A DNA stretch of 64,000 bases from Augochlora pura (GCF_028453695.1 NC_135781.1:22877640-22941639), one strand, 5' to 3'. Positions 38,510 through 50,060 are shown, counted from the first letter of the stretch. Made by a program: numbers and translations. The notes: generated from the letters alone by a model not told the origin.

Positions 38510-38665
38510 ATAATTATGAATACGAATTGTGAATTAGAATTATGAGTAAGAATCATTAATATGAATCATAAATAAGAATTATGATTAAAAATTATGAATA
38601 GCAGTTGTGAATAAGAATTATAAGTAAGAGTTATGAGTAAGAATTACCTATAAGGATGAATAAAT
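38510..38665 (+). repeat. Minisatellite, 13-bp unit, about 12 copies
   Basis: Cutting the sequence every 13 bp from 38510 gives twelve related words such as AGAATTATGAGTA, AGAATTATGATTA, AAAATTATGAATA and AGAGTTATGAGTA. The register is kept without gaps although individual units differ at one to five positions. It ends about 90 bp before an F1 MITE. Confidence 0.85.
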
Positions 38666-38757
38666 AACAGCATCACAGATCGACAATAGTAGTCAAATCT
38701 TAGATCACGATTTAAATAGTCCGTGTCAAAATAGACTCGAACGTCGCCATCACACAA

Positions 38758-39005
38758 TTAATCCTTTGCACTCGAAGCCATTTTAACTATAATTCTAAAA
38801 TAAGTTTTCTGACATATATCATTTCCATTTTATATGAAAAAATGTATTTTATGCATATGAAATGGGATCCTCTAACTCATGTGACAACAGTTACACTTTC
38901 AATAATTTTTGAAATTTAATTTTTCATAATATAAAAATTATGTTGGAACGTACTGTAATAATTTTAGTGGTGCCTCAGAGTCACCACTCGAGTATAAAGG
39001 ATTAA
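38758..39005 (+). mobile_element. F1 MITE copy b (TTAA, piggyBac-type)
   Basis: Length 248 bp, TTAA at both edges. It begins TTAATCCTTTGCACTCGA and ends TCGAGTATAAAGGATTAA. It is clearly collinear with copy a at 7629, including the identical length. The subterminal hairpin TGGTG (38968-38972) / CACCA (38982-38986) has a 9-bp loop. Confidence 0.85.
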
Positions 39006-41205
39006 TAAACATCGACTTCATTGGAGAAGGAAATGAAATGCACGTGAATTCTTTCGAAAATATGAATCAAATTTGAAAAAAATTAGATAGAAAGCAGTAA
39101 AAGATATGCATTCCATGTACCCTGTAAAAATGTATATTCGTCCATCCGGCTCCGATCTCTCGGGACACGGCACAGCGTTCACGGAATCGGCCATTTTGTT
39201 GGGCAAATGTCACAGCGCTCGGAGTCCGCTCCGGCGCCGAATACGCTCGAGCGTTTCCATCGAGCGGAGCGAAAGTTACGGGCGTAATTGCGCGTTTAAG
39301 GTTTTACGAGCGAGCACATTACGCCAGGTGATTCGCCGGGGCTGGAAACCGCACACGGGAGCGAAGAGAACCGGGCCGCAGGAGTTAGCGGCGATAAAAA
39401 TCACTGCAATTTATATCCAAGCTTGAAAGAAGTAACGACGACGCCGACGAGATACCGGAGGCTGGGATTTTTGATAATCGTTGCCCAGTGTGTGCGTGTG
39501 TGTGCGTGTGTGTGTCCCGGTCGCGGGCTTCGCGAATTTCACGCGCACGGAAATAATTCGTAGTCCCGAAATGCTCGGGGTAACGCGTGCCGGGCAATTC
39601 GACGGAACGCGAAATTATCCGGAATTAAATTAGGATCGTAAACGGCGGCAACAAAGCCGCGGCTCTGGTCCGGTTTTACGGCGCGTAAAGCATTCCGCGC
39701 GAGCGAGAAACCTAACGAAACGGAACCGGCGATGGCTGACAGCCGCGGGAACGCTATGGGAAGATCGTAATTAGAAGCCGCACCGTTGCAGCCGAGAACG
39801 CGTCAATTTTCGTTCGACCGTGTGCGATTCCTGCGCCGCGGATCGAAAAATTATTCGCGAGCGAGAGTTATTTGTAGACTGCGGAAGTTTACGCGAATGC
39901 GTATTTTTCTAGAAAACAGTTACGAGAATGGATCCTGAATAAAAATTTGTTTTACGATAGAGGATTCTAAAAATACCCCCGATTCTATTTTCGCACGGTA
40001 TTTTTCTACGGTTTTGATTTAACACGATCTAGAATAATACATTCAATTTACGTTTTATATGTTAAATTCAATTTAATACGATTAAAGAAGTTACTTGATT
40101 TCAAGTTTAAGAACAATAATTTCTATTAACTGAACTTTGTAGATATATTTAAGATAATACGTATGTACGTACAAAGCTTTTGTTAGCAAACATTAGAGCG
40201 TCGATCCAGAAGTTTGCTTTTAGCTTCTTGCACAATACATATATAATTGAGAAATATATCACAATTTCGAGAGCACAATGTGACTTTATATTCATAAATA
40301 TAATATATAAACGTAATTTAATAATTAACATCTTATACTCGTACGTTACATTCCTTGACTGTATGCGAATTCGAGGAACTCGCATATTTTTCGCTTTGCT
40401 GCTATTACGGACAAGTGCAACTTTTTCTGTAGCAAATTGTAAAAGAATACAATGTTTCAAGAAAAGTGTTTTTAATCGAAAAGTATGATAACAACTAAAA
40501 AAGATGAGCTCATATTCGACACGTTCACCCTGTCATTATTATTACTAAAATATGTCAAGTTCGAATCGAATTCTGATCCTCCTCGAAGCGGTCGAGCGTC
40601 CGGTGACTTATGAACGATACTGTACCCTTTGACCACAGTGTCCGACAACTTCCGCGGCTGGAAGGCACGCTGGAACCGCAGAAGGTTAACTACCAGGAAA
40701 GTATTCCTCCTCGCCGGAAGATGAAGCCAAGCAACGCGGACTATGCCGGGAAACCGCGTGCCTGTTTACACGCACGGGCGTAAACCTCGCGCCGCGGTGA
40801 TTTATCCTCGCAGCTCTTTGGATTTACAGCCGATACCTCTTATAATCGATCCCTGGCACGCAATCGACCTTTGCTATTCGGTCAGCCGGTTCGCGCGTAC
40901 CGTCCGTTCGGCCGGGTTCCCGATTCGATGCTCGTTTGTCACTACCTACGCGCCGCTAGATAGTTAACGTTGACACGACCGATGTGGGAAGGAAACCCGA
41001 TTCGCCAGCCAAAAATCGCCGGCTTCGAAAAAACGCGGCTCCAAATTTTTTCGCGGCTTTCTGTCAGCGGAATTTATCTCTGTAATTTCATCGAGGCTCG
41101 GTGCTATACCTCTTTCTTGTTACCAGTCATCAACGATCGAAACGTTTGAATAGAGGGTGCGGAGGAAGTTCTGTCCTCGTATTTGTAATGTTGTAACGCG
41201 TCAAT
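39006..41205. other. Gene-free stretch; CpG-rich islands at 39110-39900 and 40560-41110
   Basis: The islands are among the most CpG-rich of the window. The first has a (GT)n run and TAATTAG/GAATTAAA cores. The second has overlapping frames of up to 74 codons. The AT-rich gap between them contains 103- and 102-codon frames lying opposite each other, neither recognised. Confidence 0.4.
39487..39515. repeat. (GT)n microsatellite
   Basis: GT repeats with two GC interruptions over about 29 bp, a potential Z-DNA former. Confidence 0.9.
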
Positions 41206-41339
41206 CTAATCTTTTGTACTCGAGGGCTCCGGAGCGGAGACATTTAAAATTTACCTTGAAATTTGAGGGCTCTGCTACGGAGACAATGAGGATAAATTTT
41301 AAATGACTCCGCTCCGGAGCCCTCGAATGCACGGGTTAA
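41206..41339. mobile_element. F4: compact palindromic TTAA element
   Basis: About 134 bp. The outer word on the left is CTAATCTTTTGTACTCGA (a one-base variant of TTAA plus a CTTTTG-type terminus). The right end is TCGAATGCACGGGTTAA. Inside, CGAGGGCTCCGGAGCGGAG and its exact complement CTCCGCTCCGGAGCCCTCG form long arms, continued by CATTTAAAATTTA and TAAATTTTAAATG. A third, imperfect copy of the GGGCTC..GGAG word sits in the middle. It looks like a tiny palindromic MITE of the same TTAA class as F1-F3. It could fold into a near-complete hairpin. Confidence 0.7.
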
Positions 41340-42668
41340 TATCCTACAAATTTACCACATATTAATCGCAGAATTGAACCACAAAAATTACATTCGGTGT
41401 TCAGAATTTGCCCCTTCTGCTTGAATATATTTTCAAAATTTTAATTCCTTTTTTCGTTTTACTTCTCTTATAAATTTAAATAATTGTAACCTGCTCGTTA
41501 TCGTTTTTCATTTTTATACTGATAGAACGCACACGAATAGTAGTAATAGATATATAAAAACATAAAGGATTCGAAACAATTGATCTGGACGCTGAATATT
41601 TGCAGAAAAAGGAACGTTTTGATTAACTTTAATTTTCTGAATTTTTAATATGAATTTATCTATCTCCAAACATATAGATTATTATATTAAGATTTTCACG
41701 ATTCGTTCATATACTTTCATCGGGAAATAACACGAAATATCTGCTAAATTAATCAGTTTCTGACACACATAGGTCAATACTTCTTCACAAAAAATATCGA
41801 GCTAAAAATCTCCGAAAATTCTCCAACTGCAGAAAATATTCTTGCAAAATATTTCCCTGAATCGAACAGCTTTCGCTAATAAAATACTACAATATCTCCA
41901 AAGGTAACGGAGGTATTTACATGGCCTATACTTGCTCTTACAATAAAATGTGTAAAACTCGTAAATTACATTTATATTATCTATTCGTTCATGTAATTAA
42001 GCTGAGACTTGCATTCGCGTCGCAGAACTGCTTTTCAGGCTTCAAAAATCGAGTTACAGAGGATTAAAGTCGGTCACGTCTGCTATCCAATATAGTAGAA
42101 GAAAATCTGTGCAGTCTCGAAGGGTTTGACGGACGGTGGTGTGACTTTCGGTTTCGTGCCGACCGGAGAACGCTGTGCACTCGTGAACGCTCTTATGCAC
42201 ACGCCGCTTAGCGTATAGTCTACAGTCATAATACGTCAGTTTACCGCAGCGTAAACGCATTACACTTTCCAGCTAGAAACTGATTACCAAGTCAAATCGC
42301 GGGAATCATTGTTGGTGAACGGGCCCCGGGATTGCAATATAAGTGCACGTAAATGTTTCCAACAGTGCGTCGAATGTTTTCCAGGAACCAGTAAATATGT
42401 GCACGTGGCCATAAACATCGTGAAAGGTCACATATAATACTCATCTATTAAATCTATCAGAGAGTCTTGCCGATTTTTTTTCCTGTTTTAGTGTTTCAGC
42501 ATCGAACAGCTATTATTCCTTCGTGACAATATCTCGAAGATTCCCCCGCGCTGAAATCGAAAACAGTAGCAGCCGTTGCATGCGACCGTGTGCAACAGGA
42601 AAATTGCGTGGGCTCGGATCTTATAGATTTCCCAACGATCGATGTCGATAAATCCCGAAGACCGCCGG

Positions 42669-42694
42669 CTGCCTGCCTGCCTGCCTGCCTGCCT
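42669..42694. repeat. (CTGC)n tetranucleotide repeat
   Basis: About six perfect CTGC units in a GC-rich island. A plus-strand frame reads it as a C/L/P/A-rich string. Confidence 0.9.
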
Positions 42695-43394
42695 CTTCCT
42701 CCTTATTCTCCTTTCCCGTTGGCCTAATCAAGCCATCATCGTTGCAAGCTACCCCGCTGGAAAGTATTCAATACAGACTCGTGTTTACGTTCACGCAACT
42801 CGGATGCCTATTAACTTGAGCCACGCAACATCTTTTTTTCGTCACGCTGGTTTTTGCCGCGCCACGCTAATGGCGTGTCTCGGAGAGCAGCGTCGTTAGC
42901 TTGTACCACCATAAAGTACACACTGGAATCCTAGTTTACATCATTCCTCTGTTACGGCGGCCAAGCCGACCGCTGGAATTCACGCGTGCGCGTCCAGTCG
43001 TGTGTCACGGGGCGCCCATTGTGCTACAACATCGCCAATGACATCTTCTTTCGAACAAACGAACGGGAAGTTGCCGGCCTAGCCGGTTTCACCGGCACCG
43101 TTTTCGTGAGGAATTCGCCGAACGTGAGCGAGCGTTCATCGTCGACAGCAACGTCGTGCATCCGCCGATTCCTGCAACGAGAAATCGCTAACCAACCCTT
43201 TGGCGGGAATCATTCGAAACTACAATTCTAATGTGATCATTTCGAGGCGAAGCGCACGCGACTTGTAAAGCTGTAGCAAGGATGGCCGATTCTGAATCGA
43301 CTTATAATTTCTCAATCCACTCTTCGATGTTCATTTTTGAAACGAGTTGATTTCTTTAGTTACGAATCTGCAACTCAAAGTCGCCACAGCGTCA

Positions 43395-43773
43395 TTAACC
43401 CTTGACAGTTGCAAGTCACCGTGCACGTGACATTATACGTTAGCCTTTAATATCTGAAGTCCGATAGAAGTTAACTATTTAATAAACGATGATTAACGTA
43501 TTTTTTAAATTATTTCTAACGACAAATCTAAAAAATACTTCATTTGTCCGGAAACGTGTAAATAAATACTAAACCATTGAGGTGTACTTTACCCTTCCAA
43601 TTCGTGTACTTTATGAAAAAATAGAAGAGAATTATATTTCACAAATTTGCATTAAGTTTCTGTATTTTTCATATTTTTGAAAGTAATGTATACAATTTTC
43701 TATTCTCGCAGAGAATATACGCAGTTTTAGCGAACATCTGTTACGTCAGCACTTATTTCTTCAACAGTCAATA
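43395..43773. mobile_element. Candidate TTAA element, 379 bp
   Basis: The left end TTAACCCTTGACAGTTGCAA faces a right end whose complement is TTATTGACTGTTGAAG. Both continue into a GTGC..GT.AC pattern. The interior is AT-rich and non-coding. It is a single copy in this window and the right flank is ATAA rather than TTAA, so the call is tentative. Confidence 0.4.
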
Positions 43774-44180
43774 ACCACCTGTTTGACGACGCCATTTCCG
43801 GTATCTAGCGAATACAATGACGATTGAAAAACTTGCTGAACGGAACGAACTATTAAGCAATACTGCGGGTTCGCCCAGTTCCAATAGGAGAAGATTCACC
43901 GTGCATGTCGCGGTGGAAAGAAGGCCGGGATCAGATGTGAATGCCAATTAGATACACCCTTGCACGCGTTTATAAAATGTCAGATATCATCGGCGACATT
44001 CTAATCGTTGTTAATGGTAGGACGGGCCGCGCGACGCGGCGTCTCGGCCATTCCATAAACAACCGCGTAACAAATTACAACGCGCGTAAGAATCCAACGT
44101 TATTCATTGCCACGAAGTGGCGGATAAGAAGGCGATACAGGAGGAGCACGACAGAGGGAGAGAAACGGTGGAGTTAGAAC

Positions 44181-44202
44181 GAGAAAGAGAGAGAGAGAGA
44201 GA
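44181..44202. repeat. (GA)n microsatellite
   Basis: Short GA run in a purine-rich segment at the edge of a CpG-rich island. Confidence 0.85.
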
Positions 44203-44830
44203 AGTTGCATCGGTCGCTATCACGATCACTGATTACAAATTCCCCGTCATAATTCTCCGGCGGCCGGCGAAAAGAAAATTACAAACGGAAGTCAGGCGAC
44301 TGAAGGGACACCTCTCCGCGTCCGAAAGGCGAGCCGTGAACGGATGCGGACGGGGATCTATCCTGTCCCCGTTGTCAGGACGATTAATATTTTTAACGGC
44401 GACAAGGATACGAGCAGATAGAAACGGACTGATAGGATCGGGACTGTGAACACAGCTGGCGAGCTCCCGAGATAGATCACATAGTTTGTCGCCGTTGTCG
44501 CGTTTCAGTGCCGGCCGTTCTAGGACACCACTTTCTAACCGTAAACCAAACTGGAATCGATTCTCCAAACGATATCCACTTACACCGATTTTTATCGTAT
44601 TCTCCTGTTATCAATATTGCATAAAGGTAACTGACCTATTCTTATCTATCCTTTCGTCTGCAGATATTTTAGGAGCAGCTTACAGGTTTCGTAGACACTG
44701 ATTTTTTCAACGTATGGTTTTGTGTTGGATTTATCATAGTGGATAACTAATAACACCGCTTCTTCGACGACAGTAAATATTTAATGGATTAATTGTAACA
44801 GTACTCGTTCAACACAACAGTAGCAATCTC

Positions 44831-45043
44831 TTAATTCTTTGTCGTGCCATTTTCTTTGCAATTACAATAATCAGAGCATTTCCGATCGCAATAATTTCTC
44901 ACAGAAGAAAAAGAAATTTGATATTTATTGTTCATTTGTATCTATTGAAATGTTTAAATATTGGTGAGTGCAAATTGATTCTGAGTTAGTTCCTAGAAAT
45001 CCCCAGCACGAGCCTGACTCGTTAAAATACGGTAAGAGGTTAA
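44831..45043 (+). mobile_element. F3 MITE copy, shortened
   Basis: Length 213 bp with TTAA at both edges. It begins TTAATTCTTTGTCGTGCCAT and ends AAAATACGGTAAGAGGTTAA, matching 29809 at both ends. It is about 38 bp shorter than the 29809 copy. Near its right end ACGAGCCTGACTCGT resembles the palindrome of family F2. Confidence 0.7.
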
Positions 45044-45047
45044 TCTC

Positions 45048-45289
45048 TTAACCCTTTGCACTCGAAGCCAATTTAAGCTGAGATCCAAAATTGCTCAGCA
45101 GTTAAATAAAATTTTGAGCACCTGTAGTGTAGTACTTAGTATAATTTGCTATATAAGATTGAGTCTCGTGACTCGTAAAACTGTTATGCTTTTAACGGAA
45201 GGGTATTTAATAATGTCAACATCATTTTGTTACTTATATAACAATTTTCATTGGCGCATCAGAGGCGCCACTCGAGTGCAAAGGGTTAA
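45048..45289 (+). mobile_element. F1 MITE copy c, adjacent to an F3 copy
   Basis: Length 242 bp with TTAA at both edges and perfect 18-bp termini TTAACCCTTTGCACTCGA / TCGAGTGCAAAGGGTTAA. It begins 4 bp after the end of the F3 copy at 44831. Its subterminal hairpin is TGGCG (45252-45256) / CGCCA (45266-45270), a paired change from the TGGTG/CACCA of copies a and b with the same 9-bp loop. The interior is more diverged from the other three copies than they are from each other. Confidence 0.82.
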
Positions 45290-46560
45290 CCTTCCAACCG
45301 CAGCCACCGTGGAATTTGTGTTCTAAATATTTTGCAAAATTTAGCAGGCGAAATATTTCTTTAATTCAAATTTCTTTCACTACGTCTAGTTAAATACAAT
45401 AATTATGTTTCCTGAAAATGAAACATGATGTTTGTAAAAATTACATTTTTTCTTGCATCCTTTTTAATACGATTCTTAGGACGCGTTTGCATAATAAATA
45501 AAACTGGCACGCGATTAAGGGGTAACACAAAATAACAAAATAATAAAAATAATTTTTGATAGTTTTTAGAAAAATATGCGTACCGGAGGAATGAAAATAT
45601 AAAATAGAACAGCCCCCTAAGTGAGTTTAAATATCTCAGGGAATATTAGAGGTAGAAGGGTGATTAAAATTGTAAAGTCACACATTTTTCAATAAAGAAT
45701 CCAGCTGCGTAATTCTCTTTTCTATATCTTAATTTCTTCAAAAAATATAATAGAAGGTAACTTCTTTTTTTGTTTAATTTTTACAATCAAATAATCCATT
45801 TTCTTGAATATTTGTTTGCGAGATGCAAACATTCAACTGCAAAATACGAATAAAATAGTATTTTGATTTTTACATTTAACAAAATGTCGTTAAAATTTAG
45901 ATTTCTGTAGTAGACGCGAATAATTAAACAAGCAATCGTTTTCGTAACATTCTATTAATTATGCGTTGATGCAACTAAATATTTCGTTTGCCCAGATAGC
46001 ACAAAGTCACCTTAAAAACGTGGAAAAAGTCTTTGATGTCTAATAGACGTCTTGAAGCCGCCTGAAATGAGACGTTATAAAGGGGTATAGCTTAGGTCGC
46101 AAGGCATTCAAACTCAACATGTGTGTAAAATGGACGTCTCTGATGCGTCTCGTGGCATCTGGAGAGAATTGTTAAAAATTATCATTCTACTGCGAGAAGA
46201 ACGGTGTAGTCGATAATAGAGTACAATAACGCAAGGTTTATACAGGACACAATTATCCGAGGAATATCCGTGACCCGGAAGCGGGGTTTCTGCGAAAACA
46301 CTGCGGCAGATTGTCCGCAGAAAAAGCGGCAATGTATGGCCGGTGATTAAAGGGCGGTGGAAAGGAACGGATAGAAGAATAATCGAAGGAGGTGTGTACG
46401 CGCGCGCCATAATCCGCGTGCGGTTAGGGGGCCGGGGATCGCGGAAATTTCGCATTCCGCGGATACGTTCCAGCGAACAATTTACTCGGCTCCTTATATT
46501 TTATTTAGAGTTTACCTGATCCGTCGGTGCCTCCCCCTTAACGCAATTCCACGCATACTC

Positions 46561-46618
<58 letters not shown>

Positions 46619-48085
46619 GGTCCTGGATAGCCCCCGTGTATCTAATGAACGATAATTGCGCGTACGTATAATGCGCGCCACTACACGCCTCATGAAAGAC
46701 CTTAACACCGAATAAAGCGCGGCCGGTGCTTGCGATCCTCTTATTCTTAATCCTGTTTTTCATAGGCTTAATCCTGGTTTAATGAGTCCTCCGTCTGGCG
46801 GTCTCGCAGCCATTAGCCGCGGTAAATTGAATCCAAACCACGAATACCATCGCGTAACTAGGAAAAGAGGTTTCAGATTTTTGTCGCAGTATTTCAGCCT
46901 TAAGAATTTTTCTTCTATACAGGTTTTATTTAAAGTCGTTCCAACTGCGTGTGGCCTAACAAGGCCTCAACAGATGATCAACTGACAAGGTCAGTCGAAT
47001 CCTTTTGCAACCACCTGCGGGCCCCTGTTTTCTTGAAATGCGAGCTCAAGATTTGTTAAAGGTGTTTCCGGCGGGAAGAATAAAATAACCTTAATATTAG
47101 AGCGGTGACGTATGTCGAATTAAATCCTAACACAAGTGGTCAAGGAAGATAAATTGATTTCATAGTGTAAATGTATCAATAACTGTTTCACTCTACCACA
47201 ACCCCATTAGAATAATTAAACTTATATCTAGAAACAACATTATTAGATTAATGATATTGAATTCTTTAAATGAAATTTGATCTGTAATTTCCGCAGACGA
47301 ATCAAAACTTCGACTTCTTACTATAAAATCAGGAGACTAATTTTTTAAATTTCTCATAATGGTTTGATGCGTTTTTTCTTGTTCAAAACACTGAGGGAAC
47401 ACGTTGCAATATGTAAAAATGATGCTTTCCAAAATAAAATAAAGTATTGTACTCATAAGACAGATCTGAATTACAGAAAAGCAATAATATAATCGACTTT
47501 TGAGATATATTTTTTTATTATCAGTAATTCAGTAATTAAAACAAGTGTTCAGTTTTGTTTCGATAACGGTGCACTCTAACTGAATTAAGTTTTTACGTCT
47601 TTCTCGATGCGTGCGTTGATAACTCAGCCCTCACATGGCCAACCACGTGTTACATCTAACCCTTCTTCCTTGTGTAAAATGTGTATACGCTGTACGTGAT
47701 TTTCTTTCCATTTCAAATAACATAATAAGTATTTAAAAAATATATATATCTATATATAATAAATTATTGATGCTCTTTTAACTGACAGTTTTTCAGCAGT
47801 TCAACTAAAGCGATTTCAGACACACCTAAAAATTAAGTAGACCGTTCGACAACTCCCATTAAATTTTATATGTGTATATCATATATAATTTTATATGATA
47901 TATGTGGAATACATGATGAATGTCGGAAATTGAAGTACCAAAAGCAAAAAATTATTTTTTGCTGTCTATGTTCTTCTTTATATCAAATAACTTTTGTTCG
48001 AAACATATTTTTGTGCAACATGTAGTTTACAAGAAGAACCGAAGTGAAAGAGTTAAATGACGCCCTATATTATACTATTAATACT
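45290..48085. other. Gene-free stretch; GC island at 46230-46900
   Basis: AT-rich on both sides of an island that contains the poly-C run. At 46030-46165 AGACGTC/GACGTCT words recur, see findings. A TATATCATATA / TATATGATATA stem lies at 47875-47902. No gene is recognised. Confidence 0.4.
46562..46616. repeat. Poly-C run of 55 bases followed by G4
   Basis: Fifty-five consecutive C, then GGGG. On the minus strand a frame through it encodes poly-glycine, an artefact of the run. Such a run is rare in arthropod DNA, is prone to form i-motif or G-quadruplex structures, and its exact length cannot be trusted without long raw reads. Confidence 0.95.
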
Positions 48086-48256
48086 GGCGTACCCGGAGGT
48101 AGTGTTTTGCCATAACCCATTCTGTACACATTATATGTATACAGCAAACATTTCGAAGAGCTCCGGAACTACCCTGCTAACATTTGCAGATGATACTGCA
48201 ATATTAACAGTCGACGATTATTACAACAGTACATACGATCACCCCAGCATTGATTA
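48086..48256 (+). mobile_element. Non-LTR retrotransposon reverse-transcriptase remnant
   Basis: From 48086 one frame reads GVPGGSVLP, a stop, then PILYTLY. A +1 shift near 48135 leads into YTANI and then GTTLLTFADDTAIL, ending at a stop near 48255. The GVPxGSVL and FADD-containing motifs are the classic conserved blocks of the reverse-transcriptase palm in Jockey-like non-LTR retrotransposons, whose product copies element RNA into the genome. Only about 57 codons survive, with one stop and one frameshift, so the copy is dead. I see no element sequence clearly beyond these limits. Confidence 0.85.
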
Positions 48257-48731
48257 AACGAGTGGAAAATATAATAAACATTTCAATTTATTATTTGAAA
48301 TCGCTATTATTTTAAACTATTCGATAGAATCTTTATTTTCAAGTAACAGCGTTAAATATAATCGTTCAAAATAAATTATTTGAAGTAATTACTTCTCATT
48401 CATATTCTATTAATATGGATATCATGCAAAAGAATAGACATCTACGTGATATATTATAATATACAGATGTAGTTACATAATATATAGTAATATATATAGT
48501 TACTCAATGTAACTTTTACATTGTTATTGATATCTGAACGTGAACGTAACAAGATAATATATTTGTATATTTTTATTATCTATTTCTCCTCACACAGGAA
48601 TATACAAACATGATCTTTTGTTAAACCGTTGTTTAAAAATCACTAAAAATGTAAAAGTTACTTAGAGTATATGGTTATTTACTAAAATACAATTTACTAA
48701 ATGTTCATATGATTGAAGCTACAAAGTCACA

Positions 48732-48979
48732 TTAACCCTTTGCACTCGAAGCCATTCTAACTGTAAATTTGAAATATTTTTTCTAGCTCATACTATTCTC
48801 ATTCTATGTAACAAAGTGCACTTTTATGCATACGAAATTGATTCTTTTGTCTCATAACAACAGTTTTGCTGTTTAACAATTTTTTAAATCTAAACTTTGT
48901 TGTTATAAAAATTATCTTGGGGCATGATAGAACAATTATAGTGGTGTCTAAGAGTAACCACTCGAGTACAAAGGGTTGA
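48732..48979 (+). mobile_element. F1 MITE copy d (TTAA, piggyBac-type)
   Basis: Length 248 bp. It begins TTAACCCTTTGCACTCGA and ends TCGAGTACAAAGGGTTGA. The right flank is TTGA, as in copy a. The hairpin is TGGTG (48942-48946) / AACCA (48956-48960), with one pair broken. It lies about 480 bp after the reverse-transcriptase remnant and just before a 26-bp direct repeat. Confidence 0.85.
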
Positions 48980-49009
48980 AGAAAAATCATTCTGTCCTAT
49001 CATATAAAG

Positions 49010-49077
49010 TTTACTCTATGATTTAATATATTTACTTGGAGATCTAATATCTTTACTCTATGATTTAATATATTTAC
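49010..49077 (+). repeat. 26-bp direct repeat pair
   Basis: The 26-bp word starting TTTACTCTATGATTTAA and ending TATATTTAC is present at 49010-49035 and identically at 49052-49077, with 16 bp between. It looks like a recent local duplication. Confidence 0.9.
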
Positions 49078-50039
49078 CGCACGTGTTCGCAGTTGATGGT
49101 TCAGCTTCTAAGAAACTAATTCTCTCTCAGCCTACGAAGGACGACCAGTTAGCTACCACCAGGACGAAAAGAAAAAAATAAACTGTCTTCGACTATCCTA
49201 AGCGGACAGCGTAATTTATCTATGGGACCCGACGCGTTGCTTCCTCGCGAGTCTTTAAACGCTCATTAATAGCGCGCGGAACTTCAGAAATTTATGCCCG
49301 CGGTGGAAGCCGGGGCCGAGCCGTTAATCAGGTCTTCCATGAGTAGCGTAACTTTACGTAATTACCGGGACAATAGTCGGCAGTGTATTTCTTTGTAACT
49401 GTTCCGAGCCGACGCCAGCCACTCGCGCAATTAAACTCGTTGTCTTGCCCGTCCGTTTCCATATTTTCTTTCCCATTGCGTGCTTCTAAGAAAAGGGCGT
49501 CGCGTACGTACTATCCTGGGAGCGAGCTCCGGCAACGGAACCACGCGAATCTCTCCGCTCGCGTGGATAGTTTCTTGCGTTGCGGGTTTAATGAGCTATC
49601 ACCGTGGCTCGCGGCCCTCGCAGCTATCGCGGAATAAATTAGTCCCAGGAACAGCCTCCGACTTTCTCAGATTACCCTCGCGTCATTCCGACAGGTACTA
49701 CCTGTTCGATCGGTAACAGAAGCCGAATTCTTTTTACATACCTTCGTAACAAATTCCACTTTAAATAATGAATCGATTCGGTTGGTTTTGTTATTTTCGT
49801 TTTAGAGTTAACATAATAATGTATCTGGTTTATGCGAGGTTAAGATTAATCAATCGAGCTTATTCCTTAATTCAGTTTCAGAAATAATGTAACAGTGCGT
49901 ATTTTGCGCGTGGTTGAGACAATTGTTTAATCGGTATCAGAGACTTTCCGTACAGTTCCGTAGCAAATTTCAGTAATTGGAAGCATTTTAAATGATATAC
50001 CATTTGAGATAGTTTATTAAATGTATTGTAGAACTAACA

Positions 50040-50060
50040 TATTATTATTATTATTATTTT
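50040..50060. repeat. (ATT)n triplet repeat
   Basis: About seven perfect ATT units, with related imperfect ATT-rich sequence 230-310 bp downstream. Confidence 0.85.

Larger units (their letters stand above)
41340..44830. other. Gene-free stretch with GC island at 42040-43270 and 43780-44580
   Basis: AT-rich to 42000, then CpG-rich islands. The (CTGC)n and GA repeats are listed separately. Open frames up to 111 codons overlap on both strands and none is recognised. Confidence 0.4.

Noticed and set aside
46512..46763. Minus-strand frame encoding a glycine run
   Set aside because: Pure artefact of the 55-base poly-C run.
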